A DNA stretch of 16,048 nt from positions 1-16,048 of the forward strand of contig CAZFDT010000106.1 in NCBI GenBank assembly GCA_964518335.1, given 5' to 3'. The notes under the pieces are model-generated. The model was not told the origin of the DNA and searched no databases. It worked only from the letters and a program-made list of their open reading frames with translations. Positions 6,324 to 13,667 of the stretch are shown in pieces. This DNA is from CAZFDT01 sp964518335. GTDB lineage: Bacteria > Planctomycetota > Phycisphaerae > Phycisphaerales > Phycisphaeraceae. The position numbers and the translations under genes were made by a program. How positions within the stretch are numbered: the first letter of the stretch is position 1; each line of letters opens with the position of its first letter.

Positions 6324-7175
6324 ATGCCTGCCGCAAGTTGGCCGTGCGCCGCGCTCGCGATTGCTGCAGTGATCCTCTCCGGCTGCTCGGATCAACCGTC
6401 GCTGCCGCAGCGAACCTATCCCATCGCCGAGCATCTGCGAGGCGGCGTGCCGTGGGATACGGCGCCCGCCGAGTCGCCATCGCCGACGCGGCAGGACGCC
6501 GTCGCCCAGCTCATCGACGAGATTCGACGCCAAGTGCATGGCCCCGAGGCATGGACCATCCGCGAGCGCGATGGCAGGCTCATCGTCCGCGCGACGCCCG
6601 AGCAGCACGACGCCATCGCGGCACTTCTCGCCCGACGGCTCGACCGCGTGTCCGCCATGGTGCAGATCGAAAGCCGCATCGTCCTGGCACCGGCGGAGAT
6701 GCCGATCGTCCAGTTCGAGCCCGGCGAGACTGATGCGCAAGCGCGCACGGCCTTCGTGAAGGACGAAGGGGCTGCCGCGCTGTTCGGCGCGATCGAGGCC
6801 GGCGACGCCGTCGTGCTGCACACGCTGCCCCGCCTCACCGTGTTCGACGGCAACTTCGCCACGGTCACGACGGGCCATTCGGACGATCACCTCGACGCCA
6901 CGGGCCCGGCCCTGAGCGTGCAACCGACGATCGGCGACGACGGCCGCAGCCTCACGCTTCGGATCAGGCCGCGCGTCCGGCTGTCGGAGCACCAGCAGTG
7001 GCAGGCGGAGCTGTCGCGCGTCGTGCCCGACGGCGATTGGCTGTGCGTCGAAGGCGGGCTGCTGACCGGCCCCGCGCTGTTCGCCGGCGAAGCGCCCGAC
7101 CGCGCGCCGTCCGCGCCCCGCCGCGCATACCTGCTGATCCGCGCCGCCATCGCGCGCGAGGCGGAGCCGCTCTGA
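6324..7175 (+). CDS. Secretin-like lipoprotein without an obvious pore
   Basis: 283 residues from the ATG at 6324, preceded by GAGGAG (6312-6317) at good spacing. The N-terminus is a lipoprotein signal: hydrophobic ALAIAAVILSGC with lipobox LSG-C21. A region around DAVAQLIDEIRRQV…RLIVRATPEQHDAIAALLARRLD resembles the secretin N-domain, which ends in a VQIESRIV strand. The C-terminal half reads LTVFDGNFATVTTG and LSVQPTIGDDGRSLTLRIRPRV, as in the GspD/PilQ secretin domain (P.L…DG..A.I..G, then V.P.I..DG..L.L…P.V). At 283 residues it is far shorter than a GspD (about 600 or more) and lacks the long gated barrel. It may be a truncated secretin-family relative or an accessory protein. Convergent with the rhamnosidase, with only 10 bp between the genes. 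Confidence 0.65.
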   Translation: MPAASWPCAALAIAAVILSGCSDQPSLPQRTYPIAEHLRGGVPWDTAPAESPSPTRQDAVAQLIDEIRRQVHGPEAWTIRERDGRLIVRATPEQHDAIAALLARRLDRVSAMVQIESRIVLAPAEMPIVQFEPGETDAQARTAFVKDEGAAALFGAIEAGDAVVLHTLPRLTVFDGNFATVTTGHSDDHLDATGPALSVQPTIGDDGRSLTLRIRPRVRLSEHQQWQAELSRVVPDGDWLCVEGGLLTGPALFAGEAPDRAPSAPRRAYLLIRAAIAREAEPL

Positions 7176-7185
7176 CCATGTTCAC

Positions 7186-9876
7186 TTAAGCCGGGCGGCA
7201 GGTGAAGCGGTAGCGGCCGGCGGGCAGGTCGCACGCCCGTCCGTCGTCGCGCCAGGCCACGTCGCCGGCGTCGTGCCCGATGGCCTTGCTGGGCAACTGC
7301 AGCGATGCCTGGGCGTTGGGGGGAACCAGCACCTCCACGTGCAGCGCGTCGCCCTCGACGCGCCAGCCGCACTCGATGCGGCCGAGGATCGAGTCCAATG
7401 CGGCCCGCGCATGGGTGAGCGCGCGGCCCTGGGCGTCGGGACGCGGCGGCCGCGGCGCCAGTCCAATGCGCTGCGCCCCGGCCTGCGACAGGTCCACCTC
7501 CAGGCCCGCGATCGATCCGTACAGCCACCGCCCGATCGACCCGTAGGCGTAGTGGTTGAAGCTGTTCATCCCCGCGTCGCCGAAGCCCTTGTCCCGGGTG
7601 TAACTGTTCCACCGCTCCCACATGGTGGTGGCGCCCTGGAGCACCGAATACAGCCAGCCGGGGTAGGTCTCCTGGCGGAAGACGCGCCACGCCACGTCGT
7701 GACGCCCGAAACGGGTGAGCGTTTCGCACAGCAGCGGCGTGCCGACGAACCCCGTGGTCAGGTGCCAGTTGGCCCGCTCGACCGTCTCGACCAGGTGGTT
7801 CACTGCAGCATCGCGCAGCCCCTCGGGCAGAAGGTCGAACGCCAGGGCGAGCAGGTAGCCCGTCTGGGTGTTGCCCAGGACGCGCCCGGCGGGCGTGACG
7901 AACTCGCGGCAGAACGCCTGCTTCACCCGGTCGCGCAGGGCGGCGAAGCGGTCGGCGTCGCTGCGGTGGCCCAGCACGACGGCGATGCGCGCCATGAGGT
8001 CGGCGGCGCGGGCGAAGTAGGCCGTGCCGATGAGCTGTTTGGGCGTCGGCGCCGCGCCGGGGTGGGGCGCGTCGATCGCCAGCCAATCGCCGAAGCCCTC
8101 GTACACGCCCTGGCCGTGCGGGCGGATGCCGCCGTCGCGACTGGTGGCGTCGAGCTGGGCGATGAACCGGGTCATGCTCGAGTAGTGTCGCTGCAGCAGG
8201 CGCGTGTCACCGTAGTTGGTGTAGATCGTCCACGGGCAGATGACACCGGCCTCGGCCCAGGCGGGCCCGCCGTCGTCCGTGGAAAAGCCGCGGTTGGGCG
8301 CTACCGATGGATACGACCCGCTGGGCGCTTGCGCGTCGGCCAGATCGACCGTCCACTTGCTGAAGAACCCCGCCACGTCGGCGTTGAAGCACGCCGTGGG
8401 CACGAAGATCTGCGCGTCGCCGGTCCACCCCAGCCGCTCGTTGCGCTGCGGGCAGTCGGTGGGCGCTTCCAGGAAATTGCCGCGCTGGCCCCACTGGATG
8501 TTGCGCTGGAGCTGGTTCACCAGCGGGTCGCTGCACTCGAATGTGCCGGTGGACGGCGTGTCGGACATGAGCACGACGCCGACGAGGTCCTCGACGTTGA
8601 AGGGCGCTCCGCGCGTGCTCACTTCGACGTAACGGAAGCCGTGGAACGTGAAGTGCGGCTCGTATTCCTCGACGCCGTCGCCGCGGCAGGTGTAGTGATC
8701 GGTCGCGCGGGCCTCGCGCAGGTTGGCGGTGTAGAGCGACCCGTCGTCGTTGAGCATTTCGGCGTGGCGGATGGTCAGGGTCTGCCCCGCGCCGCCGCGC
8801 ACGCGCAGTCGCACGCGGCCGGCGATGTTCTGGCCCAGGTCGAAGGTCACGTGGCGTCGCTGCCAGTTCTGGCCGACCTTGCCCTCGCCGACGGGGCGCA
8901 GCTCCATCACCCGCCGCACGCGCGGCGACGCCGAGGCCACCAGCGGCGCGTCCGGCGGGTCCACTGCAACCACCGCGTGCCACGCCGCGTCGTCGAAGCC
9001 ATTTCCGGGGGCGGGGGCGTTCCAGCCGGGCATTTCCAGGCGAGCATCGTAGCTCTCGCCCATGAGCATATCCGACTCGAGGATCGGCCCGAACGCGCAG
9101 CGCCAGGCGTCATCGCTGATGACGCTGGTGGTCGAGCCGTCGGCGTGCGTGACGGCGAGCTGCGCCAGCAGCGCCGGGCGGTCGCGCCAGTTCTGACGCC
9201 CCGCCCAGCAGACGTGGCCGCAGCACCAACCGTCGCCCAGGATCGCCCCGATGACGTTGTCGCCCTGCTGCAGTTGATCGGTCACGTCGTACGTCTGGTA
9301 CTGCACGCGCTTGCGGTAGTCGGTCCAGCCCGGCGTGAACACGTCCTCGCCGATGCGCCGGCCGTTGATCGACGCCTCGTACAGGCCCAGCGCCGTCACG
9401 TACAGCCGCGCCGACGCCACCGGCTTGTCCAGGCGAAACAACCGCCGCAGGTGCGGGCACGGGATCGACGTGCGCGGCCCGCCCACCAGCGGCGCGGCGA
9501 TCCACCGGCCGACCCAGTCCGACTGCTGCAGTAGCCCCATCTCCCAGAACGCCGCCTCGCACCACGGCGACGCCTGACCCTCATGGTCCCACACGCGCAC
9601 GCGCCACCACACGCGCTGACCACTGCGCAGCGTCGGCCCGGCATACGCCACGTGCGCCGTGCGGTCGGACTCGACCCGTCCGCTCGTCCACACGTCCGCC
9701 GAGTCGAGCTTGTCCGGCGCCGTCGCACACGCGATCTCGTAGGCCGTCTGCCGCGCCCCGCGCCGCGCGTCCGCCAGGCGCCACGACAGCCGCGGCTGCG
9801 CCTCGTCGATGCCGATCGGGTTGATGAAATACTCGCACCGCAGCGCGGTAGGGGCGGGACAAGTCGCAAGCGTCAT
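7186..9876 (-). CDS. GH78 alpha-L-rhamnosidase
   Basis: 896 residues from the ATG at 9876, chosen because GAGGA (minus strand, 9883-9887) lies 6 nt upstream; an ATG further up would add 30 unrelated residues. Domain order: a fibronectin-like N-domain (about 10-120, L.CEYFINPIGIDEAQPRLSW), the lectin-like rhamnosidase N-domain (about 150-320), the alpha-L-rhamnosidase beta-domain (about 330-445, ITIRHAEMLNDDGSLYT-like), a (alpha/alpha)6 catalytic barrel (about 450-790), and a C-terminal beta-domain. The catalytic motif is D474-CPQRN-E480-RLGWTG-D487, with the general base region at GATTMWERW (E754). It removes terminal alpha-L-rhamnose from polysaccharides or glycosides by inversion. There is no signal peptide, so it probably acts in the cytoplasm on imported oligosaccharides. 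It is convergent with the secretin-like lipoprotein (10 bp gap) and divergent from the RAYT. Confidence 0.95.
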   Translation of the reverse strand: MTLATCPAPTALRCEYFINPIGIDEAQPRLSWRLADARRGARQTAYEIACATAPDKLDSADVWTSGRVESDRTAHVAYAGPTLRSGQRVWWRVRVWDHEGQASPWCEAAFWEMGLLQQSDWVGRWIAAPLVGGPRTSIPCPHLRRLFRLDKPVASARLYVTALGLYEASINGRRIGEDVFTPGWTDYRKRVQYQTYDVTDQLQQGDNVIGAILGDGWCCGHVCWAGRQNWRDRPALLAQLAVTHADGSTTSVISDDAWRCAFGPILESDMLMGESYDARLEMPGWNAPAPGNGFDDAAWHAVVAVDPPDAPLVASASPRVRRVMELRPVGEGKVGQNWQRRHVTFDLGQNIAGRVRLRVRGGAGQTLTIRHAEMLNDDGSLYTANLREARATDHYTCRGDGVEEYEPHFTFHGFRYVEVSTRGAPFNVEDLVGVVLMSDTPSTGTFECSDPLVNQLQRNIQWGQRGNFLEAPTDCPQRNERLGWTGDAQIFVPTACFNADVAGFFSKWTVDLADAQAPSGSYPSVAPNRGFSTDDGGPAWAEAGVICPWTIYTNYGDTRLLQRHYSSMTRFIAQLDATSRDGGIRPHGQGVYEGFGDWLAIDAPHPGAAPTPKQLIGTAYFARAADLMARIAVVLGHRSDADRFAALRDRVKQAFCREFVTPAGRVLGNTQTGYLLALAFDLLPEGLRDAAVNHLVETVERANWHLTTGFVGTPLLCETLTRFGRHDVAWRVFRQETYPGWLYSVLQGATTMWERWNSYTRDKGFGDAGMNSFNHYAYGSIGRWLYGSIAGLEVDLSQAGAQRIGLAPRPPRPDAQGRALTHARAALDSILGRIECGWRVEGDALHVEVLVPPNAQASLQLPSKAIGHDAGDVAWRDDGRACDLPAGRYRFTCRPA

Positions 9877-9946
9877 GGTGAATCCTCGTGGATGGTGCGG
9901 GGCAGGTATTGGAGCAGACTCAACGCTGGACGCAACTGCGTAAGAC

Positions 9947-9992
9947 GCTAAGCCGCAAGCGGCCATTGCTCGTCAGCCGCTTGCGGCTTAGC
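9947..9992. repeat. Inverted REP pair (BIME-like) upstream of the RAYT gene
   Basis: GCTAAGCCGCAAGCGGC (9947-9963) and its exact reverse complement (9976-9992) face each other across a 12-bp spacer. Together they can fold into a 17-bp stem, and each unit also holds its own small hairpin GCCGC-AA-GCGGC. The GCTAA flank may act like the tetranucleotide that RAYTs recognise next to a REP hairpin (inference). It lies between the divergent starts of the rhamnosidase (9876) and the RAYT (10021); GGAG for the RAYT is at 10012-10015. The rest of 9877-10020 has no gene; ACGCA-AC-TGCGT (9930-9941) is a tiny further hairpin. Confidence 0.9.
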
Positions 9993-10020
9993 ATTCATCC
10001 TTCTCATTGCCGGAGTCGCC

Positions 10021-10731
10021 ATGCAACCGCTCGTGATCGCTCACCACCTCATCTGGACGGTGTATGGCTGGTGGTTGCCAAACGATCCTCGCGGCAGCGG
10101 CTCCCAAACCATTGTCTCCGATGTCATCGCTCAGCTCGGCGTCCTGCACCACGGGCGCAGAAGCCTGCAGCCGGCCGGACATGAGGTGCGTGCGTTCTAC
10201 GAACGCGCGGCCAATGTGCTCAGACACGAGCTGCGCAAGCTCGACAGGCCGGCGATTCAAGTCGTCGGCAAGGCGCTCGCCGCCGTCATCGCACGCGAGC
10301 GCTACACTTGCTGGGCGTGCGCGATCATGCCCGATCACGTGCATCTGCTCATCCGCAAGCACAAGCATCAGGCCGAGGACATGATCGAGCACCTCAAGCG
10401 CGAAAGCCGCTTGCGGCTTAGCAGCGCCGGTCTGTTCGACGCCGACCATCCCATCTGGACCGACGGCGGCGGATGGAAAGTCTTTCTGGACCACCCCGAC
10501 GACGTGCGGCGGACGATCGCCTACATCGAGCGCAATCCGCAGGAGATCGCAGCGCCGCCACAGCGTTGGCCATTCATATCGCCATACGACAACTGGCCGC
10601 TGCACGCGGGCCACAGCCCGCAATCGCCGTATGCCAAGGCGCTGTGTGCGGCGGGACGGTATCCCTGCGCGACACACCCTAAGCCACGAGCGGCGGGCGA
10701 ATCGCTTCGCGGCGGTGGATGTCGAGGATGA
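10021..10731 (+). CDS. REP-associated tyrosine transposase (RAYT), Y1/HUH family
   Basis: 236 residues from the ATG at 10021 with GGAG 5 nt upstream. The N-terminus HHLIWTVYGWWLPNDPRGS is a widespread RAYT / Y1-transposase opening. The HUH metal-binding motif is PDHVHLLI (H106, H108), and the candidate catalytic tyrosine is Y168 in IAYIERNP, about 60 residues later, as in the IS200/IS605 TnpA nucleases. RAYTs cut and join single-stranded DNA at REP hairpins and are usually single-copy, vertically inherited 'domesticated' transposases. The gene carries an exact copy of its own REP (10406-10422, residues 129-134 SRLRLS) and is preceded by an inverted REP pair. The C-terminus (about 215-236, HPKPRAAGESLRGGGCRG) looks like read-through across a degenerate REP; it overlaps the convergent URO-D gene by 53 bp. 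Cognate pairing of protein and repeat is inference from position. Confidence 0.9.
   Translation: MQPLVIAHHLIWTVYGWWLPNDPRGSGSQTIVSDVIAQLGVLHHGRRSLQPAGHEVRAFYERAANVLRHELRKLDRPAIQVVGKALAAVIARERYTCWACAIMPDHVHLLIRKHKHQAEDMIEHLKRESRLRLSSAGLFDADHPIWTDGGGWKVFLDHPDDVRRTIAYIERNPQEIAAPPQRWPFISPYDNWPLHAGHSPQSPYAKALCAAGRYPCATHPKPRAAGESLRGGGCRG
10406..10422. repeat. REP palindrome inside the RAYT coding sequence
   Basis: GCCGCTTGCGGCTTAGC is an exact 17-bp copy of the REP, in the same orientation relative to the coding strand as the copy in the enolase-superfamily gene. It encodes SRLRLS (residues 129-134), between the HUH motif and the catalytic tyrosine. Confidence 0.85.
10678..10694. repeat. Degenerate REP at the 3' ends of the RAYT and URO-D genes
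   Basis: CCTAAGCCACGAGCGGC matches 14 of 17 bases of the REP GCTAAGCCGCAAGCGGC. It lies inside the RAYT C-terminal codons and, on the minus strand, supplies the last codons and the TAG stop (10679-10681) of the URO-D family gene (…PPLVA-stop). With 9947-9992 it brackets the transposase. Confidence 0.55.
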
Positions 10732-11695
10732 GTTCGTAGCGGGCCAGGTCCATGCCGGTGTAGATGCAGTTGCTGGTGGAGAAGATGTAGCCGGGGGCGC
10801 GCAGGCCGTGGCGGATGGCGTAGCGGGCCGACTCGGCGCACTGCTCGTCGCTGCCGGTCTGCATGAGGCTGCAGTTGACGTTGCCGCAGAGGGCGACCTT
10901 GTCGCCGACGAGATCGACGACCTGGGCGATATCGACGCCGCCCTGGGGATCGAGCGAGTGCAGGGCGTGCGGTCGGCACGCCTCGTCGTCGGGGACGAGG
11001 CGGTCGAGGATGGGCATGATGTTGCCGTCGGTGTGCTTGATGACGTAGAAGCCCAGCTCCTTGTAGGCGCGGGTGAGGCGGTGGAGGTGGGGCGTGACGA
11101 AGCGGTCGAACCACGCCGGGGACAGGAACGGGCCGGTGTTGAAGCAGTAGTCGGCACAGAGGGCGAAGCCGTCGAGGGCGGTGCGGCGTTTGACCTCCTC
11201 GGCGCCGCGGATCGCGTCGTCCACCCATCGCCGCGACTCGTCATCGACGGCGTCGGGCTCCTCGGCCATGCGCAGGCTCATCGCCTCCATCCCCGCGCCG
11301 TCGGGGATGCTGCGCGTCACGTCGCCGGCGACCAGCAGGAAGTAGCGGTCGCCCGACAGCTCGCGCACCGTCTCGACGATTCGGATCTTCTCGTCGAGCG
11401 TGGACGGGTTGACCAGCAGGTAGATCGCGTCATGTCCGAAGCGCCGGGCCGTGTCGATGTAGATCTGCGCCATGTCGCGGCGATGCAGTTGCCGCTCGCG
11501 CTCGGTCATCTGGCCCCACTGGGCGTAATTGCGGTGCATCGGATGCACGCGCCCGAACGCCTCCATGGTGAGATAGACCACCAGCTCGAAGTGCGGCACG
11601 AGCCCCGGCAGCGGACGGCGCTGCAGCGCGGCGGCGAAGCGCTGGCGCGGCGTGAGGCGGGTGGCGTCGCAAACGGCATCGAGGGCTGGGACCAT
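10679..11695 (-). CDS. Uroporphyrinogen decarboxylase (URO-D) family protein
   Basis: 338 residues from the ATG at 11695. TTPRQRF-like openings (LTPRQRFAAALQRRPLPGLVP) are typical of the URO-D/methyltransferase superfamily, as are FALCADYCFNTGPFLSPAWFDRFVTPHLHRL (active-site barrel strand), VIKHTDGNIMPIL (H221-T-D223-G) and CGNVNCSLMQTGS. True HemE has an N-terminal RPP.W..RQAGR motif, which is absent, so this is not heme synthesis. The zinc methyltransferases of the MtaA type have HxC; here the cysteine is an aspartate (HTDGN). Such paralogues are frequent in planctomycete catabolic clusters; the reaction is unknown. It lies 51 bp downstream of the phytanoyl-CoA dioxygenase family gene, same strand, probably one operon. 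Its stop codon sits in a degenerate REP and overlaps the RAYT 3' end. Confidence 0.85.
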   Translation of the reverse strand: MVPALDAVCDATRLTPRQRFAAALQRRPLPGLVPHFELVVYLTMEAFGRVHPMHRNYAQWGQMTERERQLHRRDMAQIYIDTARRFGHDAIYLLVNPSTLDEKIRIVETVRELSGDRYFLLVAGDVTRSIPDGAGMEAMSLRMAEEPDAVDDESRRWVDDAIRGAEEVKRRTALDGFALCADYCFNTGPFLSPAWFDRFVTPHLHRLTRAYKELGFYVIKHTDGNIMPILDRLVPDDEACRPHALHSLDPQGGVDIAQVVDLVGDKVALCGNVNCSLMQTGSDEQCAESARYAIRHGLRAPGYIFSTSNCIYTGMDLARYELILDIHRREAIRPPLVA

Positions 11696-11746
11696 GGCAC
11701 GTCCAGTTTCCCCACGACGATCCTACCGCGCCCGAGCCCCGCCGCG

Positions 11747-12640
11747 TCAGAGCTTGACCGCAAACGCCTCGTCGGCTTCGCGAATGTCGGCAAAACCCTG
11801 GCACTCGGTGCTGAACAGCACGACGCCCTCGCGCCGCGCCCGCCGGCCTCGAACCATCAGGCCCGGCCGGTCCTTCGACTGGCCCCGCGTCTGCCGGTTC
11901 TCCGGGTGCTTGTAGCCCAGGCGCACCAGCCGTCGCATCTGGTCGGTCGTGTTCACATGGCTGCCGTGGATCGTGTAGATGTTGAAGCACACCACGTCGC
12001 CGGCCTTGGCAGGCACGGGGACCGTGTCGCGCAGGTTGTACTGATCGGTGGGCAGGTGCGGCGTGCACGCTTCCTTCTCGCCCTTGTCGTTGATGAACTC
12101 GGTGATGTGCTGCAGTGGCCCCAGCTTGTGCGAGCCGTCGAGGAACCGGATCTCGCCGTTGGCGTGGCAGGTGTCGTCCAGGTGAACCAGCACGTCCACG
12201 TACCGCCCGTCCAGGTGGTCGTAGAACGCCAGGTCCTGGTGCATCGGAAACGGATGGCCCGTCTCCGGCGGCTTGACGTGCATCGTCGAGTGGTGCAGTT
12301 CCACGGGGGCGCCTTCGCGCTCCTCGTCACTGCCGGGGGCGGCGAGCATCTGCGACATCGCCTCGGCCAGCTTCGGGCTCGTCACCGCCTTCATCCACGA
12401 CTCCGCGTAGTACTGCAGGTCGTGCATGGCGATGAGCTTGCTCTTGGCCTCGGTCTCCAGGTCCATCAGCGCCTTGCGCCACGGGCCGGTCCACCCGACG
12501 CCGACGTTGGCCCAGACCTTGATCATCCAGTCGAGGTCGTCCTTGAGCTGGCGGGTCTGCTCGGGGGTGAACATGCCGGGGATGTGCAGGTAGCCGTGCT
12601 CGTGGTAGAAGGCGACCTGCTGGGGGCTGAGGGTGGGCAT
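11747..12640 (-). CDS. Phytanoyl-CoA dioxygenase (PhyH) family protein
   Basis: 297 residues from the ATG at 12640 with GGAG 8 nt upstream (minus strand, 12649-12652); upstream in-frame ATGs fall in the intergenic space. The opening LSPQQVAFYHEHGYLHIPGMF is characteristic of the family. The double-stranded beta-helix has the iron motif H134-Q-D136 (MHQDLAFY) and a distal H225 (IYTIHGSHVN), then R236/R237 for 2-oxoglutarate. The family uses Fe(II), O2 and 2-oxoglutarate to hydroxylate or oxidise substrates. Planctomycetes have many paralogues whose substrates are mostly unknown. Divergent from the AraC regulator by 136 bp and followed 51 bp later by the URO-D family gene, suggesting a two-gene operon controlled by that regulator. 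Confidence 0.92.
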   Translation of the reverse strand: MPTLSPQQVAFYHEHGYLHIPGMFTPEQTRQLKDDLDWMIKVWANVGVGWTGPWRKALMDLETEAKSKLIAMHDLQYYAESWMKAVTSPKLAEAMSQMLAAPGSDEEREGAPVELHHSTMHVKPPETGHPFPMHQDLAFYDHLDGRYVDVLVHLDDTCHANGEIRFLDGSHKLGPLQHITEFINDKGEKEACTPHLPTDQYNLRDTVPVPAKAGDVVCFNIYTIHGSHVNTTDQMRRLVRLGYKHPENRQTRGQSKDRPGLMVRGRRARREGVVLFSTECQGFADIREADEAFAVKL

Positions 12641-12776
12641 CGTGCGCGCTCCGTTCGGGGTGAGCAATATTCGGACAGCGGTCGGCGGCGGCAGCGACCA
12701 AGACGCACCATTTTTCCATGAATATCGCGCCATACAAGTGGAACGGCTCAACAGATTGTGGTAAATATTCATCACG
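12641..12776. promoter_or_regulatory. Divergent AraC / PhyH promoter region with repeated AATATTC half-sites
   Basis: This 136-bp space has three AT-rich islands in GC-rich DNA: AATATTC (12666-12672), ATGAATAT (12718-12725) and ATATTCAT (12765-12772). The last two are exact inverted copies with centres about 47 bp apart. The first lies close to the PhyH start and the third ends 4 bp before the AraC start. AraC regulators often bind such direct or inverted half-sites and autoregulate, so these are candidate operators. A T-run (12711-12715) sits between. The promoter cores themselves are not clear. Confidence 0.5.
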
Positions 12777-13598
12777 ATGACGATCGCCTCGCCCACGCTG
12801 GCCTGGCCGGTGGACGCGCGCCCGCGGGTGCGCGTGGCGGGGCAGTTCCAGATGGAGGCCAAGGGCTTTCCGTTCGTCTATCGCAGCCCAAGCCACGCGC
12901 TGCACCTGCACGGGTACGACGGGACGATCCGCCTGATGGGGCGCGACTATCCGCTGGCGCCGGGCGTGATGACGCTGTCGCCGGCGGGATTGGATTCGAG
13001 CTACGACCTGCCGCGGCCGGGCACGCACTGGTGCATCCACCTGGACATCCAGCCGGTGCGGCACGGCGAGGTGTCGGTGCGCCTGCCGGTGTGGCAGCCC
13101 CTGGGCGACCTGCAGATGGAAGCGGCGCGCCGATTCGCCCACATCGCGCGGCTGCACGCCACGGCGCAGCAGCGCCACCGCCCGCGCAACCCCGTCGCCG
13201 CCGCCATTCCCGTCGCCCTGCAGGAGCTGCTGCTGTGGACCGGCCTGCTCGAACAACCCGGCCTGGCGCCCGCCGGCGATCGGCCCGACCCCGTCGATCA
13301 TGTCATGTCGCTGGTCCAGCGCGAGCTGCACTTGCCCCTGTGCGTGCCCGACCTGGCCCGCCGCGTTCACATGAGCCAGAACTATCTCGCCCGGCGCTTT
13401 CGCCAGCGCACCGGCACGACCATCCCCCGCTACATCCTCCTCAGCCGCATCGAGTCGGCCCGGCTTCTGCTGACCACGACCGACCTGCCCGTCAAGGAGA
13501 TCGCCGCCCGCGTGGGCATGCCCGACCCGCAACACTTCAACAAGCAGTTCCGCCACATCGCCGGGTGCAGCCCCAGCGCGGCGCGCCGCCGCGCCTAG
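12777..13598 (+). CDS. AraC-family transcriptional regulator
   Basis: 273 residues from the ATG at 12777. The N-terminal part (about 10-110) is a cupin-like sensor, GKWFPFVY-like then LHLHGYDGTIRL and LAPGVMTLSPAG with THWCIHLDI. The C-terminal part (about 175-273) is the two-HTH AraC/XylS DNA-binding domain: LCVPDLARRVHMSQNYLARRF and the signature RIESARLLLTTTDLPVKEIA-ARVGM, ending HFNKQFRHIAGCSPSAARRR. Such regulators bind a small ligand, often a sugar or aromatic, and activate the adjacent operon. It is divergent from the PhyH-URO-D operon and 69 bp upstream of the phosphofructokinase. No strong ribosome-binding site is present; TAAATATTC lies just before the ATG, so a leaderless message is possible. 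Confidence 0.92.
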   Translation: MTIASPTLAWPVDARPRVRVAGQFQMEAKGFPFVYRSPSHALHLHGYDGTIRLMGRDYPLAPGVMTLSPAGLDSSYDLPRPGTHWCIHLDIQPVRHGEVSVRLPVWQPLGDLQMEAARRFAHIARLHATAQQRHRPRNPVAAAIPVALQELLLWTGLLEQPGLAPAGDRPDPVDHVMSLVQRELHLPLCVPDLARRVHMSQNYLARRFRQRTGTTIPRYILLSRIESARLLLTTTDLPVKEIAARVGMPDPQHFNKQFRHIAGCSPSAARRRA

Positions 13599-13667
13599 CG
13601 CGGTGGCGGGACGCGCCCACTCGTGGGATACTGCGTCGGGGGGGTGGTGCTTGAGGACGAGGGTTTT

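Noticed and set aside
7273..9534. A 753-codon plus-strand open frame
   Set aside because: Antisense to the rhamnosidase, with low-complexity translation and no recognisable domain.
10631..12721. A 696-codon plus-strand open frame after the RAYT
   Set aside because: Antisense to the URO-D and PhyH genes, both strongly supported on the minus strand.
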